30,317 bases of DNA from Isohypsibius dastychi (lineage: Eukaryota > Tardigrada > Eutardigrada > Parachela > Isohypsibiidae): NCBI GenBank assembly GCA_034696485.1, contig JAQIWT010000169.1:1-30317 (forward strand), read 5' to 3'. The position numbers and the translations under genes are program-made. Each line of letters opens with the position of its first letter. Position 1 is the stretch's first letter. The notes under the pieces were generated by a model, which worked only from the letters and a program-made list of their open reading frames with translations, was not told where the DNA came from and did no database searches. Below are positions 1-10,076 of this stretch, piece after piece.

Positions 1-751
1 GTTCGCATGTGGTCTTCATATCGGTTCGTATACTGGTTCTCATCATACGAACCGATGGTCTGGTCGGCTATACCCTGATCATGAATTCTGTGACACAAAG
101 TTTCTGGTTCGCAATTTATATGCTGCAGCCTGCATTAATTCTGTGGACAGGATGGAAAATTAACATTGTGGTACGGTCTGCTTGCTAGTTTGCCTTTGAT
201 AAAATTCTGTTCTTTAATTTGTTTCGATTTCTTTGTGAGGCGTCAAAATGCAATAACAACTTAATTTCTTCTCTTAACAAATATTTTCATTTCAGGCACA
301 TTCACCGACGGAGTACGTTTATCGGATCAATTTGAGTAAATTATCCATGACGGAATATCATCAAGTGCAGTCGTTTATGAATAAATTAACAAGTGAAAGA
401 ATTGGATTCACGGCCTGGAAGCTGTTCACACTTGACGCATCCGCCATTTTGAGCGTGAGTGAACTGTAGCATTTTTTCCAGTACCATTAAGGCTAAATGA
501 CTTTTTGTGGTTCTTCTCCGGAAATTTGAATTCTTTCGCAGTGCCTCAGGTCGTGTTAATACTTAATATCCGGCTATAATTTAAGAATGATGGATGTTTT
601 CGATCAGAATTTGAAACGCCATAGTACACTCACGTTTCAGGTTATTGGTGTCTACCTCACATATCAGATCCTCTTATTCCAACTTCAAATGGATATAAAG
701 GGTGGAGAAGAGCCGGTCAAAGCCGTTTGTTCATGCAACTGTTCTTTCTGA
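1..751 (+). CDS. Gustatory-receptor-like 7-TM protein, 3' part only (gene A)
   Basis: This is the C-terminal end of a gustatory-receptor-like ion channel whose 5' part lies outside the window. Exons are <1-170, 296-454 and 641-751, all joined in phase 0 with GT..AG introns. The last exon carries the family signature TYxxxxxQ (seen as LTYQILLFQLQ) in the final membrane segment and ends in a short Cys-rich tail. From about base 75 onward it is nearly identical to gene B. The two phase-0 introns near the C-terminus, the second just before the TY..Q motif, match the old intron positions known for the insect Gr/Or superfamily. The first ~70 bases are much less like gene B and contain a 12-bp inverted repeat, so this copy could be a degraded gene. 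The frame is open throughout what is visible. Confidence 0.7.
20..56. repeat. Perfect 12-bp inverted repeat, 13-nt loop
   Basis: The arms at 20-31 (ATCGGTTCGTAT) and 45-56 are perfect reverse complements. The repeat lies inside the coding frame of gene A, in the stretch that matches paralog B least well. Confidence 0.6.
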
Positions 752-864
752 AACTTTTTGGCGAAACAATTTCAAGTGAATGTTTTAATTGTTCTCGATG
801 CGCCTCTTGAAATATTTGTGGACTGTAAAAAATGCATGTTTTTTCGTTCGTTTTGTTCAAATTA

Positions 865-884
865 GCCGACAGGAGTTCTCACGG
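865..884 (+). promoter_or_regulatory. Conserved upstream element of the C-type receptor genes (copy 1)
   Basis: GCCGACAGGAGTTCTCACGG lies 160 nt before the ATG of the pseudogene at 1025. The same 20-mer sits 160 nt before gene C, and a 17/20 match sits 167 nt before gene D. It could be a core promoter or 5' UTR element; the role is inferred only from spacing and conservation. In copies 1 and 2 it lies within a longer homologous upstream block that came from a segmental duplication, so the comparison with gene D is the informative one. Confidence 0.4.
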
Positions 885-1024
885 TTCTTCACTGTTTTGT
901 CGCTGAATAAAGTAAACCGGTTGACGCCTGCAGGCATTATCGTCGGCTTTGTTGTGATTTTTTACGTTTTTCGTGGTAAACATCTTCTTACAGTTTCTGA
1001 ACGATCTCAAACATTCACAAGAAA

Positions 1025-1511
1025 ATGATTTTATTCACCGCGAAAATAACGTTGCGGATTCCAACGAATTTCCTGCCGTTCCCGCTAAACACTGCAACAA
1101 GGATGGAAATAACACAACGGCGAATATCTCTTGTGCAAATCGACTCAGTGAGAATGAGCTTTTCATTTTATGTCGACCATTTCTAATTTTAATGCGAATC
1201 GGCGGGATATTTTTCACTACTCCGCTTCTATCCCGAAAACATCGGCCGAAAATCATTCGTCACAAGCCGACCAGTTGTGAACGAATCGAACTGGTCTCCA
1301 AATATCACTACCTGTTCGCATTCGTCGCGTTTGTCACTCATTTCGGAGCGACGCTCTATGACATCAACGAACGATTGCGGGTTGTAGACTTTAACGAACT
1401 TAACGCAAGAAGCCTGGAAAGATTGATTCCGAATGTTGGGATGGTTCTTTGGTTTGTTTCGGTTATCGTCGTACATCTCATATTCATTCGTGCATGTTGG
1501 CGACAGGACTG
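1025..1511 (+). pseudogene. Truncated, frameshifted gustatory-receptor-like pseudogene (A2)
   Basis: This is a copy of the first part of gene C, covering the N-terminal region through TM2 up to the motif FIRACWRQD. The ATG at 1025 aligns with the gene C start at 3859, but one G is missing near 1041 (GCG-AAA versus GCGGAAA), so the frame is lost after about six codons. The open frame that covers the rest has no ATG; it could begin only at a GTG at 973. Homology to gene C stops abruptly after base 1511, and the frame then runs through unrelated sequence to a stop at 1593. TM3-TM7 and the two 3' exons are missing. Together with gene A upstream it forms the left half of a duplicated A-A2 / B-C pair. 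Confidence 0.8.
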
Positions 1512-1950
1512 TGTTTTACTTGAAGTGCGAAAAAATCTGGGGTTTTTAGCACATTTCTTCCTGATTAATACTTTTATTTATATTTCTTTTTGAATTTATG
1601 GTTTCGAAGTCGATGTTGCCGAATGAAGATACTCAAAAGAAAGAAACTTATAAGGAATTCGAGAGTACGATGAGTTGACTGTTGATATTTGTAGATTACC
1701 GTTTTTTTGCTGAGTGGACGAAAATAGAATGCCAGATCAGACCCGATTACGATTACCTCAAATATAAATTTATAGCTCATCACAGATCGATGTATCCCAT
1801 TTTCATTTGAAGTGGGGAATTTTACCGAACGTCACCGTGAATTTTATCCTCGAATTTGCGCCGTCGTTTTTTTCTGTTTCGACACTAAATATTAACCAGC
1901 ATGTTGATATAGTTAATTTCTGTATGATTATTTTGCATCTCGAATATATA
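1512..1950 (+). other. Segment between pseudogene A2 and gene B, with a possible TATA box
   Basis: The 440 bp right of the duplication breakpoint carry no recognisable gene. TATAAATT at 1763-1770 lies about 155-190 nt before the candidate ATGs of gene B and could be its core promoter. Earlier in-frame starts for gene B (ATG 1924; a TTG at 1807) fall here and are considered less likely. Confidence 0.3.
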
Positions 1951-3586
1951 ATGCTCTCTTCTGCTGTCAGTCTGGAACACCCGAATCAAATGGCAGACTC
2001 TGACAGCGGCCCGACGCCGACGTTCTACAAATTATGCCGACCATATTTTTTCTTGATGCGAATAGGCGGGTTATTTTTTCTTCCCCAACGAAACGCACCG
2101 GAAATATTTTGGAGAGTGTATTCACTCGTTGGTTTCCTTTTCATCCTTTTATTTTGTGGGAAGACAGTTTACGTCGGAGGTGAATACCTCCACTCAATGC
2201 GGACCTCATCTCGCAATCTCGCCGAAATCGTAAACATCATGAATTTCTTCGTTTGGTTATTTAATATGATTGTCAGCTCGATTATTTTCATTCGAGCTTG
2301 CTGGAAGAAAAATCTGTTACTCAAGTATTTTTATTTATGGAACGAGTACCGGTATTGTTCGTTTTCGAGTGACCGGAAGTCGGCGGAAGTTGATGACCGC
2401 TCGAAAAAATGGATTTGCGTGATGACCTTTGGGGCTTTTATTTTGATTTTGGGAAATATTCTGACATTATGGATGCCCGTTCTTTCGGATTCGCTTCCGT
2501 ATCAGGATTTGAGGAACGCAATGTACGGACCTCATACCGGAAGTCTCTTTATGTCGATCAGTACAATCGCCGGTCATTTCTTCTGCAGTTTCGTTTATAT
2601 AGCGCCGATGTTTCTTTTTATGATAATTTCCGGATTGTTATGGCAGGAATTCGCGGCGATTGCTTCGGATATTTCGGAGAGGGTTGGAGAAAATGGAGAA
2701 TTTCGGGGAGAGTTGGAATGGTTCCGTCAGCGACATGAGAAGTTGTGCCGGTTGATCGATCATGCTGACAAGATATTTTCGCTGTATATTTTGGCGACAG
2801 TGTTTTGTTCGGTTTTGGAAATGCTGATGTTGGTGTTCAATATTTACGGGAACAGTGAGTTTGAGAGACCGATCATGCATTCTGTGACACAAGGATTCTG
2901 GTTCGTTACTTATATGCTGCAGCCTGCATTAATTCTGTGGACAGGATGGAAAATTAACATTATGGTACGATGTATTTCATATGATGTTTTCATGAACGCT
3001 TAATTTGATTTACTACAGTAGGTCTTAAAATAGATCAAAGTTTTCATCATGTTTTATTCCTTTCTTTACAGAAATAATTTTGTTGCAGGCACATTCACCT
3101 TCGGAGTATATTTATCGACTCGATTTGAGTAAATTATCCATCACGCAGAGTCAGCAAGTGCAGTTGTTTATGAGTAAACTGACAACTGAACGAATTGGAT
3201 TCACGGCCTGGAAGCTGTTCACACTTGACGCATCCGCCATTTTGAGCGTGAGTGAACTGGATCGTTATTTTGTCTCTTATCGCAAAAGTTGATTAAAACG
3301 CGAAACACTTTACACAGTTTTCCCTGTAGACTTAAATTTGTTTTTGTGATTTAACATAACTTTAATTACTGGTAGATCATTTAACACTTTCCATCATCCA
3401 TAATCCATAATTCCATAATTCAAAGTGATGGATGCTTTCTATCAAAATTTGAAACATAATGAATTTTTGTTTCAGGTTATTGGTGTCTACCTCACGTATC
3501 AAATCCTCTTATTCCAACTTCAAATGGATATAAAGGGTGGAGAAGAGCCGGTCAAAGCCAACTGTTCATGCAACTGCTCTTTCTAA
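1951..3586 (+). CDS. Gustatory-receptor-like 7-TM protein (gene B)
   Basis: Exons 1951-2964, 3089-3247 and 3476-3586 are joined in phase 0 and give about 374 residues. The large first exon holds six hydrophobic segments (among them GFLFILLFCGKTVYVGG, FVWLFNMIVSSIIFIRACW and FVYIAPMFLFMIISGLLW). The second exon encodes the loop before TM7. The third has the TYxxxxxQ signature and a Cys-rich tail, CSCNCSF. The family members are ligand-gated cation channels with an intracellular N-terminus, acting in sensory-cell membranes. The start is uncertain: ATG 1951 is chosen because it gives an N-terminal segment of ordinary length before the conserved LCRPYFFLMRIGG block; ATG 1924 and 1990 are also in frame. 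It pairs with gene C in a unit duplicated from A/A2. Sequence identity to genes C and D is moderate and strongest in the C-terminal third. Confidence 0.78.
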
Positions 3587-3698
3587 AACTTTTTCAGGAA
3601 AAATTTCAAGAGCATATTTTAATTGTTCGCGATACGCTTCGTGAATTATTTGTACGTTTTAACAAACGCGTGTTTTTTCACGCATTTTGTTCAAATTA

Positions 3699-3718
3699 GC
3701 CGACAGGAGTTCTCACGG
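3699..3718 (+). promoter_or_regulatory. Conserved upstream element of the C-type receptor genes (copy 2)
   Basis: Identical 20-mer to 865-884, 160 nt before the gene C start. Confidence 0.4.
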
Positions 3719-3858
3719 TTCTTCGCTTTTTTGTCGCTGAATGAAGTAAACCGGTTGTCGCCTGCAGGCATGATCGTCGGCTTTGTTGTGATTTCTTACG
3801 TTTCTTCGTGGTAAAATTTTTTTGCGGTTTCTGCACAATCTTAAAAAATTACCTGAAA

Positions 3859-5416
3859 ATGATTTTATTCACCGCGGAAAATAACGTTGCTGACTCCAAA
3901 GACTTCCCGGCCGTCCCTGCTAAACACTGCAACAAGGATGAAAACACCACAACCGCGACTGTCTCCTGCGCAAATCGACTCAATGAAAATGAGCTTTTTG
4001 CATTATGCCGACCATTTCTGATTCTAATGCGAATCGGCGGGATTTTTTTCATTCCGCTTTTATCGCGGAAACATCGGCCGAAAATTATTCGTCACAAATT
4101 GACCAGTTGTGAACTGATCGAACTGGTCTCCAAATATCACTGCATGTTCGCATTCGTCGCTTTCGTCACTCATTTTGGAGCGACGCTGTATGACATCAAC
4201 GAGCGATTGCGAGTTGTGGACTTCAACGAACTGAATGCAAGAAGCCTGGAAAGATTGATTCCGAATGTTGGGATGGTTCTTTGGTTCGTTTCGGTTATCA
4301 TCGTACATCTCATATTCATTCGCGCATGTTGGCGACAAGACTTCCTCTTTGCGTTCTTCATGAAATGGCAACAGCTCAGATATCACTGCGTTTACAAAAT
4401 CCCTACCTGCATGGAGTTCCCGCAATATTTCTCCAGAATGCGAAATCGCGCTGTTTTGGTCGCACTGATCGCCGTTGCTCTCAACTTGTTGTCAATTTGG
4501 TTTCCTTTGGCCATTTCATATTATCCAGAAATGCGCAAGGCATTATTCGGTTACACCGACACCCCGCGACTTGGGTGGATTATTGTGAGAGGAATCGGAC
4601 ATTTTTACGGAAGCTTCGTTTACATCATCCCAGTTTTCCTCCTGATCATGGTCGCTGTTGTAATTTTACGGGATTTCAATCATCTGACACACGACCTCTC
4701 GCATATGATCACAGAGGATGGGGAAATCGAGGCAGTTTGGATTGAATGGTTCCGTCAAAGTCACGAAAGATTGTGTCGATTATTGGCTCAGGCTGATCGG
4801 ATATTCTCGTTGTTTATCTTGGTGACCATCTTCGTCGGAGTTGTTGAAATGTTTCTGCTGATCTTCTCGGTTTACGCCAACTCTGCGAAGGACCCACTTC
4901 TGGGGAACTCGTTGTCGAGTTTGTTTTGGTTTTCGATATATCTTCTCCAGCCAGGTCTTGTGTTCTGGATTGGATCGAAAGTTAATAACGCAGTAAGACC
5001 CAGTTTTTCTCAAGTTTTTCGGGAGTAGGAAGTTTGCCATTTCAGGCGCATGCTCCGCTGGAGTTTCTGTACAGAATTGACCAGCGAAAACTGACGACCC
5101 ATCAAGCACTTCAACTCCAAATGTTTCTCAACAAGCTTACGTGCAATCGCATTGGATTCACTGCTTGGGGATTCTTCACGATTGACGTGACCGCCATGTT
5201 GAGCGTGAGTAGACAGAAAACCAAGTCGCCCATAGGGAAGGGGGGGGGGGGCATGTGGATGAACAACTGCATTCATTCGCTGGTTGTTGCTTGCAGATGG
5301 TTGGAGTGTACATGACATATCAGATACTCCTGTTTCAAATGCAACTGGATCTCATATTCAACGACAAGCAAAACAGTGTCGGCAATAGCACGGCGACGAA
5401 CAAAACAGAGTTATGA
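3859..5416 (+). CDS. Gustatory-receptor-like 7-TM protein (gene C)
   Basis: Exons 3859-4992, 5046-5204 and 5297-5416, all phase 0, encode 470 residues. An N-terminal tail of about 50 residues precedes the conserved block LCRPFLILMRIGG. Hydrophobic segments follow: FAFVAFVTHFGATLY, MVLWFVSVIIVHLIFI, VLVALIAVALNLLSIWF, FVYIIPVFLLIMVAVVI, LFILVTIFVGVVEMFLLIF, SLFWFSIYLLQPGLVFW and the TM7 motif VYMTYQILLFQ. The block HERLCRLLAQADRIFS matches the conserved intracellular loop of Gr proteins. The tail after TM7 has two N-x-T sites (NST, NKT), which fits the inverted, C-terminus-out topology known for this superfamily. ATG 3859 is chosen because no ATG lies upstream in frame (only a GTG at 3808). 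It is the intact counterpart of pseudogene A2 and is clearly paralogous to gene D. Confidence 0.82.
5240..5251 (+). repeat. Poly-G tract (12 G) in gene C intron 2
   Basis: A homopolymer lying about 45 nt before the 3' splice site of the last intron of gene C. It may vary in length and is prone to sequencing error. Confidence 0.7.
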
Positions 5417-5800
5417 TTAAGCGAGAATCGTCATTTGGGATGTCTGGTTTCAGAAGGTCGACTCCGAACAGTGCGTGTCTCTAGATATCCCGCCGAATTT
5501 GTAAATCTGCGAAAGTTTGGCTGGATTAAAAGCAGTTCAGAGCTCATTCATCGGGTTCAACATTTTCTTCATGCAAGTCCTGCCATTTTCTCGTCTAGTT
5601 CGGAAAAGCCGACGTGTTTTGAGAACAGATTAAACAGCTCGTGTAAAACTGTGTCTTGACATTCGGGAGAATCTGTTGGTTGCCCATGTTTGTAACTGGC
5701 TGAAACAAGCCAACATCGTTCATCTGGGCCTAGTCGTCGCAATAAATTAGATTCAAAAGACCCAAAGTTGCGCAAAATTTCGTTTCATTTGGTTAAATTG
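5417..5800. other. Intergenic stretch between genes C and D
   Basis: The open frames here are short and resemble no known protein. No RNA gene or repeat was seen. Confidence 0.5.
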
Positions 5801-5820
5801 GCCGAAAGGTGTTCTCATGG
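5801..5820 (+). promoter_or_regulatory. Conserved upstream element of the C-type receptor genes (copy 3, diverged)
   Basis: GCCGAAAGGTGTTCTCATGG differs from copies 1 and 2 at three of 20 positions and lies 167 nt before the gene D start. It survives although the surrounding non-coding sequence has largely diverged, which argues for selection. Confidence 0.4.
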
Positions 5821-5967
5821 AATTCCGCTTTTGTAGCGGGAACAATCCTCCGGCGGTTGACCCTGGGGGTTTTTTCAGTGTATGACTGATTTTATGAAAT
5901 TCAGTAACCCTTTCTTCACAGATCAAATGCAACACCACACCATGCGTAGTGCTCACCTTTTTTCAAA

Positions 5968-7491
5968 ATGAGTGATTCTAAGGCTTTTTCGGTTTCCATT
6001 GTCTTCGGCGGAGACAACTTCAAAGGCTACCCAGTCTTCCCCACGAAGCTTCCCGCGAATGAAACTACATCACTGAATATATCACGGGTAAAACGCCTTT
6101 ACACTAACCAGCTGTTCCTACTCTGCCGACCCTTTCTAATTCTCATGCGAATCGGTGGGTTCTTTTCCATTCCCCTCTCATCCTCCAAACGCCGGCCGCT
6201 GATCATTCGTCACAAACTGACCAGTTGTGAACGAGAAGAGATTGTCTCCAAATATCACTGTCTATTCGCGTTCACTACCTTTGTCGTTTATTTCGGAGCG
6301 GCGCTTTATGACTACGTCGAACGTTTGCGGATTATTGACTTCAACGAACTGAATGGAAAAACTCTAGAAATCTTGATCCCGATTGTTGGACTGATTTTAT
6401 GGTACGTCTCAGTCATAATTGTCCATGTCATTTTCATTCGAGCTTGCTGGCGCAAAGACCTCTTGTTCGCGTTTTTCATCAAATGGGAGGAGCTTAAATA
6501 TCACTGCATTTTCAATCTGCCAAACTGTATGGAATTTCCTGGATATTTCTCCAGATTTCGCAATCGTTGTATCACAGTCGCTGTAATTGCCCTGCTTCTT
6601 AATATCGTGTCAATATGGTTTCCTTTAACGCTCTCATATTATCCGGAAATCCGTAAAGAATTATACGGCTACACGGATCCGCCGTTACTTGGATGGATTA
6701 TCCTTAGAGGAATCGGTCATTTTTATGGCACATTTGTCACCATTGTCCCCATTTTTCTTCTGGTCATTCTGGGTGCAGTGATTCGGCGGAATTTCAACCA
6801 TCTGACGCATGACCTTTCGTGCATGATCACAGAGGATGGGCAGATTGAGGCAGTTTGGATTGAATGGTTCCGTCAAAGTCACGAGAGACTGTGTCGATTG
6901 TTGGCCCATGCTGATCGGATATTCTCGTTCTTTATTTTAGAAGCCGTGTTCGTAGGAGTTGCGGAAATGTTTCTGCTGATGTTTTCGGTTTATGCGAACT
7001 CGGGGAAGCAGCGATATTGGGGACAAGCGGTGACCAGTATGCTATGGTTTGCCATGTACATATTCCAACCTGGGCTGGTTTTCTGGATCGGATCAAAAGT
7101 CAACAACGCTGTAAGAGTCAGTGTTTTCTTAGTTTTTCGGGAGAAGGAAGTTTGACATTTCAGGCGCACGCTCCGTTGGAATTTTTGTACAGAATTGACC
7201 AGCGAAAATTGTCGACCCATCACGCACTTCAGCTCCAAATGTTCCTGAACAAACTCACGTGTAACCGCATTGGATTCACTGCCTGGGGATTCTTCACCAT
7301 TGACGTGACTGCTTTGTTAAGCGTACGTTCGCCACGACCAGTGCACACTTGGAACGAGCTGATGATTTTTGTCCTCCACTTTGCAGATGGTCGGGGTCTA
7401 CATGACCTATCAGATACTACTATTCCAACTGCAGTTAGACCTGATATTCAACGAGAAGCAAAACAGCGGAGGCAACAGCACAAACAATTAA
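5968..7491 (+). CDS. Gustatory-receptor-like 7-TM protein (gene D)
   Basis: Exons 5968-7110, 7164-7322 and 7387-7491, all phase 0, give 468 residues. The layout is the same as gene C: a tail of about 50 residues, then LCRPFLILMRIGGFF, six membrane segments in exon 1, the loop exon, and TM7 with VYMTYQILLFQ. The C-terminal tail holds an N-x-T site (NST). The ATG at 5968 is the first in frame. Protein identity to gene C is high over the whole length, including HERLCRLLAHADRIFS, so the two come from one duplication older than the A-A2/B-C event. It has no B-type partner in the window. A role as a chemosensory cation channel is inferred from family membership; the ligand is unknown. Confidence 0.82.
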
Positions 7492-7718
7492 GATGGTTGA
7501 TTCGCCATTAACAGTCCTTTGTTTTCTGTCATTTACATCATCTTAAGTAGCTGATAGCTGAAAAGCTACCTCAGATTCAGTTGACATGATCCCTCGCCAA
7601 AATGGAACTGCACTGAGACATTGGGCACATTATTTAATTGTTTGGATAAGACGGACAATATCCGCGAGTAAAATAATAACAAGACAACCCACTTCAATGA
7701 TACTTCTGTTTCACTTGG

Positions 7719-9559
7719 TTATCTGGTGGTTGAAAATTCAGACCCGTATACAGGCAACAGGTTTTCCGATTTAGATCCTCTTCTGCTCTTGTTGTAAGAA
7801 TGGCCGTTCATTGATACAGTTTGGGCATGTAACCCGTCTTTTGATGCTCGAAATGCTTGCTCCAAATCCTCCAACAAATCCTGTACGTCTTCCAGACCAA
7901 CAGACAATCTCACGAGGTTCTCCGTAATCCCCACTGAATCCAGCAATTTCGGACATATTCCGTCATGCGTCATCACTCTCGGATAGCTGACAATCGACTC
8001 ACATCCACCCAGACTGGCTGCCAGGGTAAAAACCTTCAGAGAGAAAGCTTAAAATTCGTGGAACACATTCAGTTTAGTGCATACCTTCAAGCTTCTGAAA
8101 AACGTCCATAGCTGAGCTTTTGATCCCTTGTATCGAAATGAGAGAACACCCGAATGTCCTCGAGTCTGGCTGACGAAAAGTGCATGCTGTGGATGAGAAG
8201 GCAGACCTGGATGATTGATCAGCTCAACATGTGGATGACGTTCCAAGAACCTCCCAACAATCATCCCATTCTTCATGTGTTCCCTCATTCGAACAGCCAG
8301 AGTTTTCAAGCTTCTCATCATCAAGTAGCAATCGAATGGAGATGGTACAGCGCCGATGTTCACCTGGAAGAATCTCAGTCGTTTGGCCAAAGCCTCGTCA
8401 TTGACAGCTATGGACCCCATCATGACATCCAAGTGGCCACACATGTATTTCGTGCAAGATTGATGGGAAATATCTGCACCGAGTTCCAGGGGTCGCATGA
8501 AATATGGAGTATTGAATGTGTTGTCAACTGCAATCAGGATCTGTGGATTGTGTGCTTTGACCAGCGCAGAGAGACGGGGGATGTCAATGACCGTCATTGT
8601 GGGGTTGGAGGGCGATTCCAGCCAGACGAGTCGCGTGGTTGGTCGAAAAGACTCTGAGACACATTGAAGGTCTGTGCAGTCTGTGAAGGTGAAGCTGATC
8701 CCAAGCGGTTCAGCCACGTGCTTGAAGTAGGTTATGGTTCCTCCGTATAGCTCCTGCATTGTGATGACGTGGTCACCTGGTTTCAGTAAATGCAAGATGG
8801 CGGATAGGGCAGCAGTTCCGCTCCCGAATGTGACCGCTAAAAAGTAGTACCGGTAACATGAGTATTCTACGAAGTGTTCTGCTAGACTTTCTGGTCAGTT
8901 TTTGTGCATAAAAATCCGTGGTCAAATTGATTTCGAACAATTGTCAACACGGATCACTTTTCACCAATTAACATGGACGTTTGACAAGAGGTTCATATCA
9001 GCCTGACAGGTTTAAATTATGCAGTTATTCAGATCAGACAGAGCGTACTTCGGGGAAAATTAAGAGATTTAGACCACCAAGCAAATATCTAAATAGTGGT
9101 TTGACTGTCAGCGACTTGATTGGTTTACATTATGCCACCGGGTTTCGCTGATAAATGTTTGCAATAGAATGGCCTTCAGCACTTACAATACTGGGCATTG
9201 TCTGCTGCTGCCAGAGCTTTCTCCAAAGCGTTCCGAGTCGGGTTTCCGCATCTACCGTAGTCATACTGCGGGAAGACCCCGGGTTCACTCTGACGGAATG
9301 TTGATGACAAACAAATTGGCGGAACAAGATCGTGATTGCCTGGACACAAGGAATGAAGTCTCAGTTTTGCGTCGATAAATTATATAGCCGGTGTTTCCAC
9401 AAAATGGCGGAGAAAATAACGTAGGTTGTTCGTAAATGAGGAAAAGTTTCGCGACCAGACCTTTGAGCCACAGTTTGACAGACACTCACCCCATTGATCT
9501 GGTTCACTTCCGGCATGAACGAGTCGGGTGGAGATTCTAGTGAAGGGATTGAATTCCAT
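7719..9559 (-). CDS. CTH: Cystathionine gamma-lyase family PLP enzyme
   Basis: Exons on the minus strand are 9559-9490, 9339-9187, 8836-8085 and 8033-7719, giving 429 residues. The family uses pyridoxal phosphate to cleave cystathionine to cysteine in transsulfuration and can release H2S, acting in the cytosol. Seen here are the PLP phosphate-binding Tyr and Arg in YDYGRCGNPTRN (Y51, R53), YGGT (Y105), the aspartate in VDNTF, the Schiff-base lysine K204 in SCTKYMCGH, and the conserved C-terminal block LVRLSVGLED. Three residues that set specificity in human CTH differ: E59 is D50, R119 is T110 and E339 is A331. The C-terminal tail is about 20 residues longer than in the human protein. The start at 9559 is the first ATG in frame and gives a short N-terminus. 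Membership in the Cys/Met metabolism PLP family is sure; cystathionine as the true substrate is not. Confidence 0.88.
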
Positions 9560-10076
9560 GACCTTAACACATCAGTGATTCAACAGGTGGGTAAAAAAAG
9601 CTTAAACAGGCTTTTTGCATTCAAGCTGAAACGGAGACGCAGATTTCAAAGCGATGTAATGGTCTTTCGTAGCAAGGTTAATGAACCGATAAAATTCCCA
9701 CGAAAAAAACAAAAAAGATTTACGAGGATTCGGCGGATGTTTTTGATTAAACTCAAAAATGTGTGCGCACTTGAGCGGTTTCAGTGCGGTGTCTTTCACG
9801 TGAGAGGAATGTTTGTGTAACGTTTATTTCCGATAACTGTCACAGGAGAATAGAATGTTTGCTCTTTGGTAATTAAGCTGAACTGTGGAGTAACAATGGT
9901 AGTGTCAATGAGCGCTCCATCAATGTCACCATCAAATGGTTTGTTTATTACTTTAAACATTTATTTGCAATCAGAAAAATGCTGAAACATCGAAATTTTG
10001 GTGGCCGTAAAACGTGCATTCCGGAGAAAAAAAATGCGTTGTTGAACCGATAGGGTTGTATTCCAGGAATGTCGTT
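9560..10076. other. Intergenic stretch between the CTH-like start and the SLC28 stop
   Basis: It should hold the SLC28 3' UTR and the promoter of the CTH-like gene, both on the minus strand. Open frames in it resemble nothing known. Confidence 0.5.

Noticed and set aside
973-1593. A 206-codon open frame as an intact short receptor gene.
   Set aside because: It has no ATG (it opens at GTG), the homologous ATG is out of frame after a 1-nt deletion, and homology ends at 1511 before TM3.
4060-4425. Long minus-strand open frames opposite the receptor exons.
   Set aside because: They mirror the coding strand, are reproduced opposite paralogs, and have no independent similarity or splice context.
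1951-7491. Assignment of the 7-TM genes to rhodopsin-like GPCRs.
   Set aside because: No DRY, NPxxY or CWxP motifs are seen; the TYxxxxxQ motif and the phase-0 C-terminal introns point to the Gr superfamily.
7719-9559. Calling the PLP enzyme a methionine gamma-lyase outright.
   Set aside because: Overall similarity is closest to animal CTH, and residue changes alone do not prove a substrate switch.
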